Below are positions 33,927 to 45,564 of a stretch of DNA of 64,000 bases, in pieces. The notes under the pieces were generated by a model that worked only from the letters and a program-made list of their open reading frames with translations, was not told the DNA's origin and did no database searches. The number at the start of each line of letters is the position of its first letter. Position 1 is the first letter of the stretch. The DNA is from Qipengyuania oceanensis (lineage in GTDB: Bacteria; Pseudomonadota; Alphaproteobacteria; Sphingomonadales; Sphingomonadaceae): assembly GCF_009827535.1 (NCBI RefSeq), contig NZ_WTYN01000001.1, positions 1,798,001-1,862,000 of the forward strand. The letters run 5' to 3'. The position numbers and the translations under genes are program-made.

Positions 33927-35254
33927 ACCTCGCCCGGATCGTCCGAAGTCTGGCTCGCGCCTGGCGAATGTCTTTCGACAACCAGTCGCTCCACCAGCAC
34001 GCTAGCCGCGTCGTTCCCGGCGGCGACCCGGAACTCGAGTTCCTGAAACGGACAACCGGACCCGATCACCAACCGGAATCGCTTGACCCCGTTAGACAGC
34101 GATTGACGGGCGTCCTGGAAGGGCAACTCTGGCCCTTCGTTTGCGACACACCGGTGAGAAAAGATCAGCGCCGCATCGGAACCCACCTCCTCGGCAAGCT
34201 TGAGTGAGACTGTGTAGGCACCGGGCGGTAGCCGCATGATACGCTGCAATACCGGGCCCTGCCGAGCGGGATTGGCGAAGAATTCCAGGACGCCATCGTC
34301 GAAAATGCGGCTACCCGAATCGTAGTTGTCGATCGGACGCCAGTCGATTGGAGCGTAGGCGGTTCGAGTCAAATCGGCTGCCCGTGCCCGCTCCTGATTG
34401 AACGATTCGTACACCTCGAAGGCTTCGGCGTAATTCCTGTTGCTGGACAGGATATCGACGAATTGCTGGCCATAACCCGGGTCTCGGGCCGGCGACCCGC
34501 TATCCAGATATCCGATCAGTGGGGCCGCTGCCGGCAAATACTGCGGATTGGCGAGAACCCAGTCCATCATCCTCTGATCCCAGACCGGGCCATCTGCGAT
34601 CAGCTTTCCGACCCGATGTTTAAAACCGGGCATGGAAGCAGCGCCCATCAGTACCGGGAAGATAGCACTGTCGAGGCGCGTGGAAACGACCAAGGCTCGG
34701 TTGAGGCCAGCCATCCCGGCGTCGAGATCGTTTTTGCGCAAGTCCATTTCGGCCAGCTGCAACGCCCCGAAAACATCACGTTTGGATACGCGTTGTGACA
34801 ATCGAAGGAATTTTTCCCTTCGTGCGGTACTATCGGAAAGGAATGCCAGCTGGCGCAGGCTGCCTGGCGTAAGTGGCGACGCCTCCAGTCCTGAGAGGGC
34901 CGCATTTTCGATGTACCGCCGGTCGCTCTCGGAAAGGTCGAGGCCAATACCGGTGAAAAGTGACGGCGGCACCTGACCTGCTTCCAACCTCTGCCCGGCG
35001 GCCTCGAGCGCCTCCTGCCCTGCCGTGACGATCCGAATGTCCGCCTTCTGCGCCGCTGACCTGTTCAGAAGTGGGCTTATCATAGCCGCGAATTCGGGAT
35101 TGCCGCGATCGTTGAGGATCGCGAGCGAGTAGAGGCTCGAGTATGCCGCCGCCATTATGGCGAGCGACCCTAGCAGTAGCGGTTTCGCTGCAAACATTGC
35201 GCGAAACCGGTTCTTTGCCGACTTTGGACGCGCAAAGCGCCTCGCGCTAGGCAT
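33923..35254 (-). CDS. Membrane-anchored protein of unknown function in the export operon
   Basis: The 443-aa protein has a basic N-terminus and one membrane helix (about residues 22-42, PLLLGSLAIMAAAYSSLYSL). The rest is periplasmic. Its middle holds helical, possibly TPR-like segments (DVFGALQLAEMDLRKNDLDA, then MAGLNRALVVSTRLDSAIFP). The C-terminal ~120 residues are beta-rich and include two Cys (HRCVANE and GSGCPFQ). I do not recognise a family. ATG 35254 overlaps the end of the Wzc-type gene. Its position between the kinase and the nonulosonate genes suggests a role in polysaccharide assembly or export. Confidence 0.72.
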   Translation of the reverse strand: MPSARRFARPKSAKNRFRAMFAAKPLLLGSLAIMAAAYSSLYSLAILNDRGNPEFAAMISPLLNRSAAQKADIRIVTAGQEALEAAGQRLEAGQVPPSLFTGIGLDLSESDRRYIENAALSGLEASPLTPGSLRQLAFLSDSTARREKFLRLSQRVSKRDVFGALQLAEMDLRKNDLDAGMAGLNRALVVSTRLDSAIFPVLMGAASMPGFKHRVGKLIADGPVWDQRMMDWVLANPQYLPAAAPLIGYLDSGSPARDPGYGQQFVDILSSNRNYAEAFEVYESFNQERARAADLTRTAYAPIDWRPIDNYDSGSRIFDDGVLEFFANPARQGPVLQRIMRLPPGAYTVSLKLAEEVGSDAALIFSHRCVANEGPELPFQDARQSLSNGVKRFRLVIGSGCPFQELEFRVAAGNDAASVLVERLVVERHSPGASQTSDDPGEV

Positions 35255-37466
35255 TGACCGTTCCGTCGCCTTCGTGCCTGGTCCCATACGCGTACTGATA
35301 ACTGTAACCGTAGCCGTATTCGGCATGGGACTCATCGAACTTGGTCAGGATTGTCCCGAGAACATTCGCATTGGCGGCGTGCAGACGACTGAGTGCGGCG
35401 CGCAGGCCACGCACCGAAACCAAGCCTGTTTCGACAACGAAAATCACCCCCTCGACCGTGCGGCTTATGAGCGGGGCGTCTGCAAGACCGATGATCGGGG
35501 CCGAATCGATCAGGACGTAATCGAACTCACGCTCCAGAAGTGTCACCAACTCCTTCAAGCGCTCTCCGCTTAACAACTCGGCCGCGCTTGGGACCGAAGG
35601 TCCGGCTGGCATGAACGAGAAACCTGATCTGATCTCCTGCGTCAGCGAACGCCAATCGTCGGTCCCGGCCAGGAAGTTCGTGAGGCCGACATCGCGATGG
35701 GTACCAAGATATTGGTGGATCGACGGATTTCGCAAATCCGAGTCGATCAGGATGACGCGCTTGCCGACGCGGCTGAGGACTGTGGCCAAGGCAAGGGCCG
35801 ACGTGCTCTTGCCCTCCGCCGGTTGCGAAGAGACGAGCATCATCGAGTGTGGCAAGCCATGTTCTGTCGTGAAGGCGAGACTGGAGCGGATTGCCAGATA
35901 GGCTTCCGATATATCGGATTTCGGGTCCTGTATCTCGCTCGTGATGTCGGTTTCGTCATCGACCTTCGGGATGCTGCCGAGCAGGGGTATGCCAAGCAGT
36001 TCTGCCGCCGTATTCGGATCGCTGAGCCCTTCGCGCGCCTGCTCCAGTACAAAGACGAGGCCGATCGCGGCGACCGAACCGGCCGCAAGCGCCAAGACCA
36101 GATTCAGCAGAAGATTGGGCGAGGATGGCTCTGCCGGAGGCTCGGCGCGATCGATGACCGCGATGTTGTTGGCAGAGACGCCGGCTACGCCGATTTCCTT
36201 GTAGCGTTGCAACAGCGAATCATACAATTGTCGGTTGGTGTCCGCCTCGCGCTGATAGATATTGTACTGTATCGAGTCCTTGCGCTGCGACTGTACCTCG
36301 CCGGACAGCGAGGCCACCTGCTCGCGCAGACGGGCCTCGCGGTTGGCCGCGGACCGGTACGTCTGATTGGCATCCGCACGAACGCGCGCCTCCTCGCGTG
36401 CGATTGCGCTGTCGATTTCGCGAATGCGGCCCTGCAGGCTTTGGGCTGCAGGGTATTCGGGCTCGAACTGGACGAGAAGATCGGCGTAGTCCGATGCTAA
36501 GTCTGCCCGCTGCTGGCGCAGGCTGGCGAGTGTCTGGTTGGTCTTGGTCGACCCATCGGCTCCGGCCAGCGATTGCGCCTCGATCCGGTCGGCGGTCGCC
36601 TGTTGCAATTGCCGATTGAGAGATTCGAGGCTGTCTGCGGTCAGCGTGCGCTCGCGAAGTTGGCCGCTTCCTGCCTGATTTCCGCTGGTGGGGTCGATGG
36701 TGATGATGTCGCGCGCAGTCGCGTAGTCGACCAGGGCACGCTCGGATTCCTCCACCCGATCGCGCAATTCCGCCAACCGCCGCTCGAGGAAAGTGCGCGC
36801 TTCGGAAGTGGAATCGAACTTGCGTGCGATCGACTGCGCGATGAACTCGGCAGCCCAGGCATTGGCGATTTCAGCCGACATTGCGGGATCGTACGAGGCG
36901 TATTCTATGTCGATCAACGAGGACCCTCGGATCGGACTTATGGTTATGTTTTCAAGCAGCAGTTCAATCGCAACCTGCTCGCGCGCGCCCGCACTTTCGT
37001 TCGCACGCCGCGCTACCGGCTCACCCTCGACGGTATCGAGTTTGTCTGGGTCGACGCCATGAGCGTCCCAGAAGTTCCCGAGGCTTCCCAGCCGCAGACG
37101 CCTGACCACCCGTTCCGCCAGGCTGCGGGCCTCGAGCAGCGAGTACTGGGTCTGATAGAATTCCAGATCGCGCCCCACCTGTTCGGAATCGACACCCTGC
37201 ACGTTGGTCACGTTTTTCAGTTCGCGGCTCACTTCGATCTGCGTGACCGCGGTGTAGGAAGGTCGCATGAGCAACGTCGCCACGAGCGCCAGCATCAGCG
37301 AAACCGCCAGTACGCCGACGATCCACCACTTTCTGCGCTGGAGAATATGGAGATATTCTACCAAAATTGCCGCACGGTTGCTGTGCGGCGATGCCTGCAG
37401 GCCAACGGGCATTTGTGCCGGCTTGCCGTGACCGTTGTGCGGGCCATCAAGTTCGAATGCGTTCAT
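35247..37466 (-). CDS. Polysaccharide co-polymerase/tyrosine autokinase (Wzc-type)
   Basis: The 739-aa protein has an N-terminal Wzz-like domain with a membrane helix near residue 50 (WWIVGVLAVSLMLALVATLL), a long periplasmic coiled coil (about 180-420), a second helix near 450, and a cytoplasmic BY-kinase domain. The kinase has Walker A SQPAEGKSTSALALA, Walker A-prime RVILIDSDLRNPS and Walker B YVLIDSAPIIGL. The C-terminus is Tyr-rich (YGYGYSYQYAYG), the expected autophosphorylation cluster. It controls polymer length and export together with the Wza-type lipoprotein next to it. Confidence 0.94.
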   Translation of the reverse strand: MNAFELDGPHNGHGKPAQMPVGLQASPHSNRAAILVEYLHILQRRKWWIVGVLAVSLMLALVATLLMRPSYTAVTQIEVSRELKNVTNVQGVDSEQVGRDLEFYQTQYSLLEARSLAERVVRRLRLGSLGNFWDAHGVDPDKLDTVEGEPVARRANESAGAREQVAIELLLENITISPIRGSSLIDIEYASYDPAMSAEIANAWAAEFIAQSIARKFDSTSEARTFLERRLAELRDRVEESERALVDYATARDIITIDPTSGNQAGSGQLRERTLTADSLESLNRQLQQATADRIEAQSLAGADGSTKTNQTLASLRQQRADLASDYADLLVQFEPEYPAAQSLQGRIREIDSAIAREEARVRADANQTYRSAANREARLREQVASLSGEVQSQRKDSIQYNIYQREADTNRQLYDSLLQRYKEIGVAGVSANNIAVIDRAEPPAEPSSPNLLLNLVLALAAGSVAAIGLVFVLEQAREGLSDPNTAAELLGIPLLGSIPKVDDETDITSEIQDPKSDISEAYLAIRSSLAFTTEHGLPHSMMLVSSQPAEGKSTSALALATVLSRVGKRVILIDSDLRNPSIHQYLGTHRDVGLTNFLAGTDDWRSLTQEIRSGFSFMPAGPSVPSAAELLSGERLKELVTLLEREFDYVLIDSAPIIGLADAPLISRTVEGVIFVVETGLVSVRGLRAALSRLHAANANVLGTILTKFDESHAEYGYGYSYQYAYGTRHEGDGTVNA

Positions 37467-37476
37467 GAGGTCTTGC

Positions 37477-38202
37477 TCAATTGTTCTGCAGCACGGCGAT
37501 GATCGGCGCGGTCAGGAGAGGCGCGGCCGCAAGAAAGTCGCTGAAGATCCGGCGGCTTCTCGATTCGCCGACGATGATCCGGTCGCCCGCGTATATCTGG
37601 GGGTCCTGATAGTAGCCTCTCCGGATCGCGGCGAGATTGTACAAAGCAGCATACTGACGTCCATCCGACGTCCTGAATACGACAACGTCCTCCATCTTCG
37701 CGAATTCGGACAAGCCTTCTGCCTGCGCAACCGATCGCATCAGCGTCAGATTGCCGAGGGCTGGGTACAGACCCGGCTTCTTGACCTGCCCGTCGACTGA
37801 TACAAGCTGGCTGTTGATCACCTCCAGATTAACCGACACCCGGGGATTTCGCACGTAGGCATCAAGCAAGCGGCGCGTCATTTCCTGCTCGATCTGAAGC
37901 GGCGTCATCCCAGCCACCTGAAAAGAGCCGACGAGGGGAACGGAAATATTCCCACCCGCGTCCACGGTGACTTCGCGCGCAGTCAAACCTTCCAGCCCAA
38001 ATACATCGATGATCAATTCATCGTAAGGACCCACGGCAAAACTGTCGTCGCCGAGCGGCTGGTCCGCAAGGGTAGGGCGCGGCATCGCCCCTTCAGTGAT
38101 GATCTGTAGATCGGGATTGTTCGTTGCCAAGGGCGGAGTCTTGCCGGCGCAGGCTGCGAGCGCGCTCGCAAGGACTGCCAAGAGAAGAAGTCTGTTGGTC
38201 AC
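37477..38202 (-). CDS. Outer-membrane polysaccharide export lipoprotein (Wza-like)
   Basis: The 241-aa protein begins with a lipoprotein signal peptide and a lipobox (LASALAAC). It carries the Poly_export domain (FAVGPYDELIIDVFGLEGL, GGNISVPLVGSFQVAGMTPL) and a SLBB-like domain (VSVDGQVKKPGLYPALGNLT, then RSVAQAEGLSEFA). It would form the export channel in the outer membrane. I chose GTG 38202 because it gives a typical signal peptide and GGAA lies about 9 nt upstream; the ATG at 38271 would add 23 residues. It is shorter than E. coli Wza, as in many alphaproteobacteria. Confidence 0.9.
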   Translation of the reverse strand: MTNRLLLLAVLASALAACAGKTPPLATNNPDLQIITEGAMPRPTLADQPLGDDSFAVGPYDELIIDVFGLEGLTAREVTVDAGGNISVPLVGSFQVAGMTPLQIEQEMTRRLLDAYVRNPRVSVNLEVINSQLVSVDGQVKKPGLYPALGNLTLMRSVAQAEGLSEFAKMEDVVVFRTSDGRQYAALYNLAAIRRGYYQDPQIYAGDRIIVGESRSRRIFSDFLAAAPLLTAPIIAVLQNN

Positions 38203-38245
38203 TTGGTTGATTCCGTTTTGCCTGGTGCCAAGCCGGTTGTGAACG

Positions 38246-39663
38246 TCATGTCGGATTGCGCCCCTTGGCACCTGTATCTTTGGTGAACGCGATTTTCTTG
38301 CCCTCGTCGCTCGCCACGTCGCCGACCGTTTCCCTGCCGACGACCATGACGACCGCCAGCGCGAGAATAGTCGCCAGCAGCGGTGTGCGAACAGGATAGT
38401 CGTAAGCGCTGCCGATTGCTAGGATGAGGATGAGGGACACACCCAACCGCCCCAAGATCTGATCTTCGCGTTGGCCGCGCCGGCGCAAGCGGGCAGCAGC
38501 TTTGCCGAAGACGACGGCCGCCGCTATCGCGAGAAGACCGATGAATGGCAAACCGCCCGTCATCAGAAGCTCCAGATAGTCATTATGCGCATGATTGATG
38601 TATTGAGGTGCCAGCAAATCATCCGGTTCGTTGGTCGCGTAGATTTCAACAAAGGTTCCGAGCCCGCTTCCGGTCGGCAGGTAACTCAGGGCCATATCGA
38701 AAATCGGCGGCCAGATGCTCAACCGCAATTCGTCGTCTTCGGCACCAAGGCGCTGGATCGAATTGGCCGCGCTGAAGGCGAGGGTGAGGCCGACCAAGGC
38801 CAGCGTCGCCAGCCCGGCGAATATGATCCTCGGATCGAGCGCGATCTTCCTGCGTCGAGGTTGCGCCGCTTCGCGCGGCGATCGATAACACCAGACCGCC
38901 AACCCGGCGCCGATCAGCCCCACCACTATGCCCGCACGCGACTGGGTGAACAGAAGGAATGGCACCAGCAAGGTGGTGATGCCCGCAGCGGTCCATTCAC
39001 GGAGCCTGATCTGCTCCCGCGAGACTGGCCATAGGGCAAGTGCCGTGGCAATGAGCGGGAAGCCCATTGCTATAAAAATTGCCTGGTGATTGCGATTGGC
39101 GAACAGGCCCACAGCCGAGCCGGCATTCGTCACTCGATAGGTGTAGAACGGGCTCGAATCCCCGCCGACCACTTGCAACAGGCTCAGACCGGCACTCAGC
39201 CACACGATCAGCACCATGAATGCGATTGCGACGCGTAGTCGGCTGCGGGGCATACCGAGTGCCAGTACCAAGGCTGCGAGCGGCACCGTCAATGCAAAGA
39301 GGGTGTTGAGCGTGCGCCAGGGGACGAGCGAGAGCGGGCGCCATTGATCGGCAAGACCTGCTGCCCGATCGATCTCCTGAGCCAGCTCTCTGCCGGGCAA
39401 GGCATGCCACAGGAAAGGTGGCAGGGGCACCAGCTGAAGGGCAGTCAGACCGAACCACGCACCGGCCAGATACAGGACAGCGGTATTTGCGCGGGCCTGC
39501 GCGCCGCTCAGGCGATAGAGACCCCACGCCAGCGCAAGTATGGCGACAGGACGCAGCACGATCAGCGACGAAATATCGCTGCGCGATGATCCGCCCATCA
39601 GGGCAGCGCAAGCAATCAGGATCAGCAGGCCCCATTCGGACCGTCTGGCTGTCAATTGCAGTT

Positions 39664-39667
<4 letters not shown>
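38246..39667 (-). CDS. O-antigen ligase/polymerase family membrane protein (Wzy_C domain)
   Basis: This 473-aa protein has about 12 membrane helices. The Wzy_C signature is visible: FANRNHQAIFIAMGFPLIAT, then LLFTQSRAGIVVGLIGAGLA, the large loop with GSGLGTFVEIYATNEPDD and INHAHNDYLELLMTGGLPF. The family covers O-antigen ligases and polymerases of exopolysaccharides, so its role here (ligase or polymerase) is unclear, since another candidate polymerase lies at 18014. The ATG overlaps the stop codon of the dehydratase gene (ATGA). Confidence 0.88.
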
Positions 39668-41700
<2,033 letters not shown>

Positions 41701-41734
41701 TTGCTGCCAATGCGACCATTCGAATTACAAGGAA

Positions 41735-42670
41735 CTACGACCCCTCGCCTGTAGTCCGGGCCAGTGCATCTTCCATATCGAACCGGGGCGTCCAGTGAAA
41801 GGTCTTACGGAAATTCTCGGATCGGAAGGCCGAATCGCCAAGCAGGCTGGCAGCTCGATCGCCCAGTATCGCTCCTGCGCCTGCCCATACCAACGCCTGT
41901 GGCAGGGCGAAGACCCGATCGCCGTAGCCGTAGCGGGCGAGCAACAGGCGATAGAGGCAGGCAGTGGATATCGGATCGCTGTCGGTAACCAGGTAGGCAC
42001 CGTCGATCGGCCTAGCGATGGTCGCAATCACGGCGCCCGCAATATTTCCTCGAAATGCGAAACTTCGCAGGTTGTCGATCCGCGCCAGCGGCAGCGGCAA
42101 GCCGATCGAGGCGGCCCGCCTTATCCGGGCGAAAAAGGCACCGACATCGCGGTCGTAGATGGTCGGAGGCCGCAGGCTCGTGACGACAAAGCCGGGTCGT
42201 GCCAGCCTGGCGAGCGCCTGGTCGGCCTTTAGCTTGCTGCGACCGTAAGGTGTTGTCGGCGCTGGTGGAAACCCATCGCCGACGACGGTTCGCTCGGGCG
42301 TGACCGAGCCGATTGCAGCCACCGAACTCATCTGGATAAAGTGGCCGCAGCCATGTGTCCGTGCGGCACGTGCCAACCGTATGGGGAACTCGACATTCAT
42401 GTCCTCATAGGCCGCGCTCGCCACAGCCGTGTTCTCTTTGGCAGTCACATGCACCCGCGCCGCGCAATTCACGACGGCATCGCAATCGCCCACAAGGGAC
42501 TCCAGCGGAGCCGTCAACAGATCGCCCGCGGCGACCGTCTCAGCGGCGTCCTCGATTGCCCCAAGGGAGGTGTCTCGGACGATCGCGCGCACTGAATGAC
42601 CGGCCCTAAACAGTTGGCGGACGACCTCCCTGCCGAGAAATCCGCTGGCGCCGGTTATTGCGACCCGCAT
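41735..42670 (-). CDS. NAD-dependent epimerase/dehydratase family protein
   Basis: This 311-aa extended SDR has the N-terminal motif VAITGASGFLGREVVRQLFR, NCAARVHVTAKENT, a Ser in FIQMSSVAAIG and the catalytic YxxxK in TTPYGRSKLKADQAL. It resembles UDP-sugar 4-epimerases of lipopolysaccharide and exopolysaccharide loci, but the substrate cannot be fixed. It lies 34 nt upstream of the dehydratase gene and 6 nt downstream of fabI. The polysaccharide operon therefore begins directly after a housekeeping gene on the same strand. Confidence 0.82.
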   Translation of the reverse strand: MRVAITGASGFLGREVVRQLFRAGHSVRAIVRDTSLGAIEDAAETVAAGDLLTAPLESLVGDCDAVVNCAARVHVTAKENTAVASAAYEDMNVEFPIRLARAARTHGCGHFIQMSSVAAIGSVTPERTVVGDGFPPAPTTPYGRSKLKADQALARLARPGFVVTSLRPPTIYDRDVGAFFARIRRAASIGLPLPLARIDNLRSFAFRGNIAGAVIATIARPIDGAYLVTDSDPISTACLYRLLLARYGYGDRVFALPQALVWAGAGAILGDRAASLLGDSAFRSENFRKTFHWTPRFDMEDALARTTGEGS

Positions 42671-42676
42671 CGGGTT

Positions 42677-43486
42677 CTAGTTATCCAGCGCGATGTCGGG
42701 CGCGTCTTCCTGCTTCATCCCGACCACATGATAGCCGCCGTCGACGTGGTGCGTCTCGCCGGTGACGCCCGACGACAGGTCCGACAGGAAATAGACGCCC
42801 GAGCCGCCGACATCGTCGATCGTGACATTGCGCCGCATCGGCGAATTGTACTCGTTCCACTTGAGGATGTAGCGGAAATCGCCGATCCCGCTCGCCGCCA
42901 GGGTCTTGATCGGGCCCGCGCTGATCGCGTTGACTCGGATGTTCGCCGGGCCGAGGTCGTTGGCGAGATATTTGACGCTCGCTTCCAGCGCCGCCTTGGC
43001 GACGCCCATGACGTTGTAATGCGGGATCACCTTTTCCGCGCCGTAATAGGTCAGCGTCAGGATCGATCCGCCATCGGGCATCATCTCGGCGGCGCGCTTC
43101 GCCACCGCGACCAGCGAATAGGCCGAAATGTTCATCGTCATCAGGAAATTGTCGAGGCTGGTGTCGACGTATTTGCCGCGCAGCTCGGTCTTGTCCGAAT
43201 AGCCGATCGCATGGACGACGAAGTCGATCGTCTCCCACCGATCCTTCAGCGTGGCGAAGGCCCGGTCGAGCGCGTCCATCTCCGAGACGTCGCATTCGAA
43301 GGTGAAGTCGCTGCCGAGTTGCGCCGCGAGCGGTTCGACCCGCTTCTTCAACGCTTCGCCCTGATAGGTGAAGGCAAGCTGCGCGCCGTGATCGGCAAGC
43401 TGTTTCGCGATGCCCCAGGCCAGCGACTTGTCATTCGCGAGGCCCATGATCAGCCCGCGCTTGCCGTCCATCAATCCGCCCATCAT
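42677..43486 (-). CDS. fabI: Enoyl-[acyl-carrier-protein] reductase (NADH), FabI type
   Basis: FabI carries out the last reductive step of each fatty-acid elongation cycle. The 269-aa protein shows RGLIMGLANDKSLAWGIAKQ at the N-terminus, VHAIGYSDKTEL, the Y-x6-K active-site set (TLTYYGAEKVIPHYNVMGVA, with K in the next residue) and NAISAGPIKTLAASGI. The start ATG at 43486 overlaps the YihY stop codon (ATGA). It is the last housekeeping gene before the polysaccharide locus. Sensitivity to FabI inhibitors cannot be predicted from the sequence alone. Confidence 0.96.
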   Translation of the reverse strand: MMGGLMDGKRGLIMGLANDKSLAWGIAKQLADHGAQLAFTYQGEALKKRVEPLAAQLGSDFTFECDVSEMDALDRAFATLKDRWETIDFVVHAIGYSDKTELRGKYVDTSLDNFLMTMNISAYSLVAVAKRAAEMMPDGGSILTLTYYGAEKVIPHYNVMGVAKAALEASVKYLANDLGPANIRVNAISAGPIKTLAASGIGDFRYILKWNEYNSPMRRNVTIDDVGGSGVYFLSDLSSGVTGETHHVDGGYHVVGMKQEDAPDIALDN

Positions 43487-44541
43487 TCGTCCTCTGCTTC
43501 AGCCCTTGCGCGCGCATGGCGCCGCCGGTTGTCCGCCTGCCCGATGACGTTCATCTCTTCCTCGGGCGTTTCGGCGAGCGCGGCGTTCAGCTCCGCGCCG
43601 AGCACGACTCCTAAGCCGACCAGCCAGAAAAAGAAAAGCGCGATCATCATGCCGGCGAGACTGCCGTAGGTCATGTCGTAGGCGAAGAACTGGCGCAGCA
43701 CGGGTGGCAGCGCGACGGTCACGGCGACCCACCACACGGTCGTCGCCAGCGCGCCCGGCCACTTGGGATAGCGGCGCACGCGATAGCCCTTGGGCGTCAG
43801 CGTGTAGAACAGCATGTAGATCGAGCCGAACAGGCCGAAGGCGGGGACAATGCGCGACAGGCGCAGGCTGCCCAGCGCATCGTTGAGCGCGGGGAAATAG
43901 GCGTCGATCACTTCCTGCGCGGTGCCGATCAGCACCTGCGCGAACAGCGACAGCAGGAGCAGGACGACCGAGCCCATGATGATCCCGGCAGAGAGCAGGC
44001 GGTATTTCCAGAACGCCTGGGTCGCGTGCGTGCCGTAGGCGCGGCGGAGGATGTCGCGGATCGTCTCGATCAGGCTGCCGACGGTCCACAGCGCGACTGC
44101 CGCGCCGGCCCAGAGCAGCCACCCGCTGCGTTCCTCGATCACGTCGCGCGCGACCGGGCCGATGACGTCGCCGACCTGCGGCGGCATGGCGGCGAGGAAA
44201 TTGTAGATCGAGGTCGCCGTTTCGCCCTTTTCGCCGAAAGCGGCGAACACGGCTGCGGTCAGGATGAAGAACGGGAAGATCGCCAGCATCGCCAGATAGG
44301 CGAGGTTGCCGGCGTGGATGAAACCGTCGTTATAGGTGCCGACAAGGACTCTCTTGGCGACCTCGAACGCGCGCGTTCCGGGCCCGACGCGATCCTCGAT
44401 CCGGCCGCGCAGGGTAGCCGCTTCTCGCCTGCGCGCTTCTGGCGACAGGGAATGGACTTCGCGCTCTTCGGGATCGGGAAGCTGTGCGTCTTCCAAGCCT
44501 AACGCCCGAGCCTGCTTCGCGGATCGCTCTCGTCGGTCCAC
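43483..44541 (-). CDS. YihY/virulence factor BrkB family membrane protein
   Basis: The 352-aa protein has a charged N-terminal ~75 residues and then six to seven membrane helices, with the family motif NDGFIHAGNLAYLAMLAIFP, GSLIETIRDILRRAYG and YMLFYTLTPKGYRVRRY. The function of the family is not established. The first start (GTG 44541) overlaps the DnaJ-type gene by 43 nt. A TTG at 44496, just after that gene's stop, gives 337 aa and is equally plausible. Confidence 0.9.
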   Translation of the reverse strand: MDRRERSAKQARALGLEDAQLPDPEEREVHSLSPEARRREAATLRGRIEDRVGPGTRAFEVAKRVLVGTYNDGFIHAGNLAYLAMLAIFPFFILTAAVFAAFGEKGETATSIYNFLAAMPPQVGDVIGPVARDVIEERSGWLLWAGAAVALWTVGSLIETIRDILRRAYGTHATQAFWKYRLLSAGIIMGSVVLLLLSLFAQVLIGTAQEVIDAYFPALNDALGSLRLSRIVPAFGLFGSIYMLFYTLTPKGYRVRRYPKWPGALATTVWWVAVTVALPPVLRQFFAYDMTYGSLAGMMIALFFFWLVGLGVVLGAELNAALAETPEEEMNVIGQADNRRRHARARAEAEDE

Positions 44542-45479
44542 CCGTCGAGGCGTTTCTCGAGCTCGGACAAATCATCGGGCAGCTGGATCTCGAGCGTCAC
44601 AAGCTGGTCGCCGCGCTGGGCGTTCTTCTTGCTGAATCCCTTGCCCTTCAGGCGCAGGACGGTGCCACCGCTGGTACCCGGCTTGATCGTCATCATCACC
44701 GCGCCATCGACCGTGGGCACGCGAACCTTGCCGCCCCTGACGGCCTCGTCGAGCGTGATCGGCAGGTCCAGCCGCACGTCGTCGCCGTCGCGGGTGAAAT
44801 AGGCGTGGCGATCGATCGCGATCGTGACGAGTCCGTCGCCCGCGCCGCCAGGTCCTTGTTCGCCCTTGCCCTTGAGGCGCATCTGCGTGCCATTCTCCAC
44901 GCCCGCCGGAAGCTTGAGGTCGATCGTCTTGCCGTCGGCCAGCGTGATCCGCTGGTCCTTGCGCGCGGCCGCATCGACGAATGGCACGCGCAGCTTGTAG
45001 GCGATGTCTGCGCCCTTGCGTGGCGGGGGCGGCGGCGGGGTGCGTCGGCCGCCACCGAAGCCGCCGAAGCCGCCGCTCGCGCCACGCGCGCCGCCGCGGC
45101 CACCGAACAGTCCTTCGAATATGTCGCCGAGATCGGCGTCCTGCCCGCCGAAGCCCTGGAAATCCTCCGCCCGGAAGCCGCGTTGTCCGCCGCCGTAGCC
45201 GCCTCCGCCGAAGCCACCGCCCATTCCGCCGAACGGATTGGTGGGGTTGCCTTCCATGTCGATCTCGCCGCGGTCGTACTGGGCGCGCTTGTCCTTGTCC
45301 GACAGCAGGTCATAGGCCTTGGTGACGTTGGAGAACCGCTCCGACGCGTCTGGCTTGCCCTGGTTGCGATCGGGGTGGAGCTCCTTCGCCAGCTTGCGAT
45401 AGGCGCTCTTGATATCTTTTTCGGTCGCGCTGCGCGTGACGCCGAGAGTCGTATAAGGATCGGATGCGTTCGTTGCCAT
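44499..45479 (-). CDS. DnaJ-class co-chaperone with C-terminal substrate domain (CbpA type)
   Basis: This is a 326-aa type II J-protein. The J domain (about residues 6-72) contains the HPD motif (KELHPDRNQG). A Gly-rich region follows (about 82-160, with repeats of GGFGG), with a run of six prolines (RRTPPPPPPRKG), then two C-terminal beta-domains (DIAYKLRVPFVDAAARKDQR, LPAGVENGTQMRLKGKGEQG). There is no Zn-finger, as in CbpA. It should stimulate DnaK. It is divergent from pdxH across an 85-nt gap that should hold promoters for both. Confidence 0.93.
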   Translation of the reverse strand: MATNASDPYTTLGVTRSATEKDIKSAYRKLAKELHPDRNQGKPDASERFSNVTKAYDLLSDKDKRAQYDRGEIDMEGNPTNPFGGMGGGFGGGGYGGGQRGFRAEDFQGFGGQDADLGDIFEGLFGGRGGARGASGGFGGFGGGRRTPPPPPPRKGADIAYKLRVPFVDAAARKDQRITLADGKTIDLKLPAGVENGTQMRLKGKGEQGPGGAGDGLVTIAIDRHAYFTRDGDDVRLDLPITLDEAVRGGKVRVPTVDGAVMMTIKPGTSGGTVLRLKGKGFSKKNAQRGDQLVTLEIQLPDDLSELEKRLDGWTDESDPRSRLGR

Positions 45480-45564
45480 CAGGTGTGCTAGCTAGGTCGC
45501 ACACGGGGCCGGTGCAAGCATTCGCGCTTTCACTGCGAGCGATCGGGGGGTAGGGCGTGGCTCC

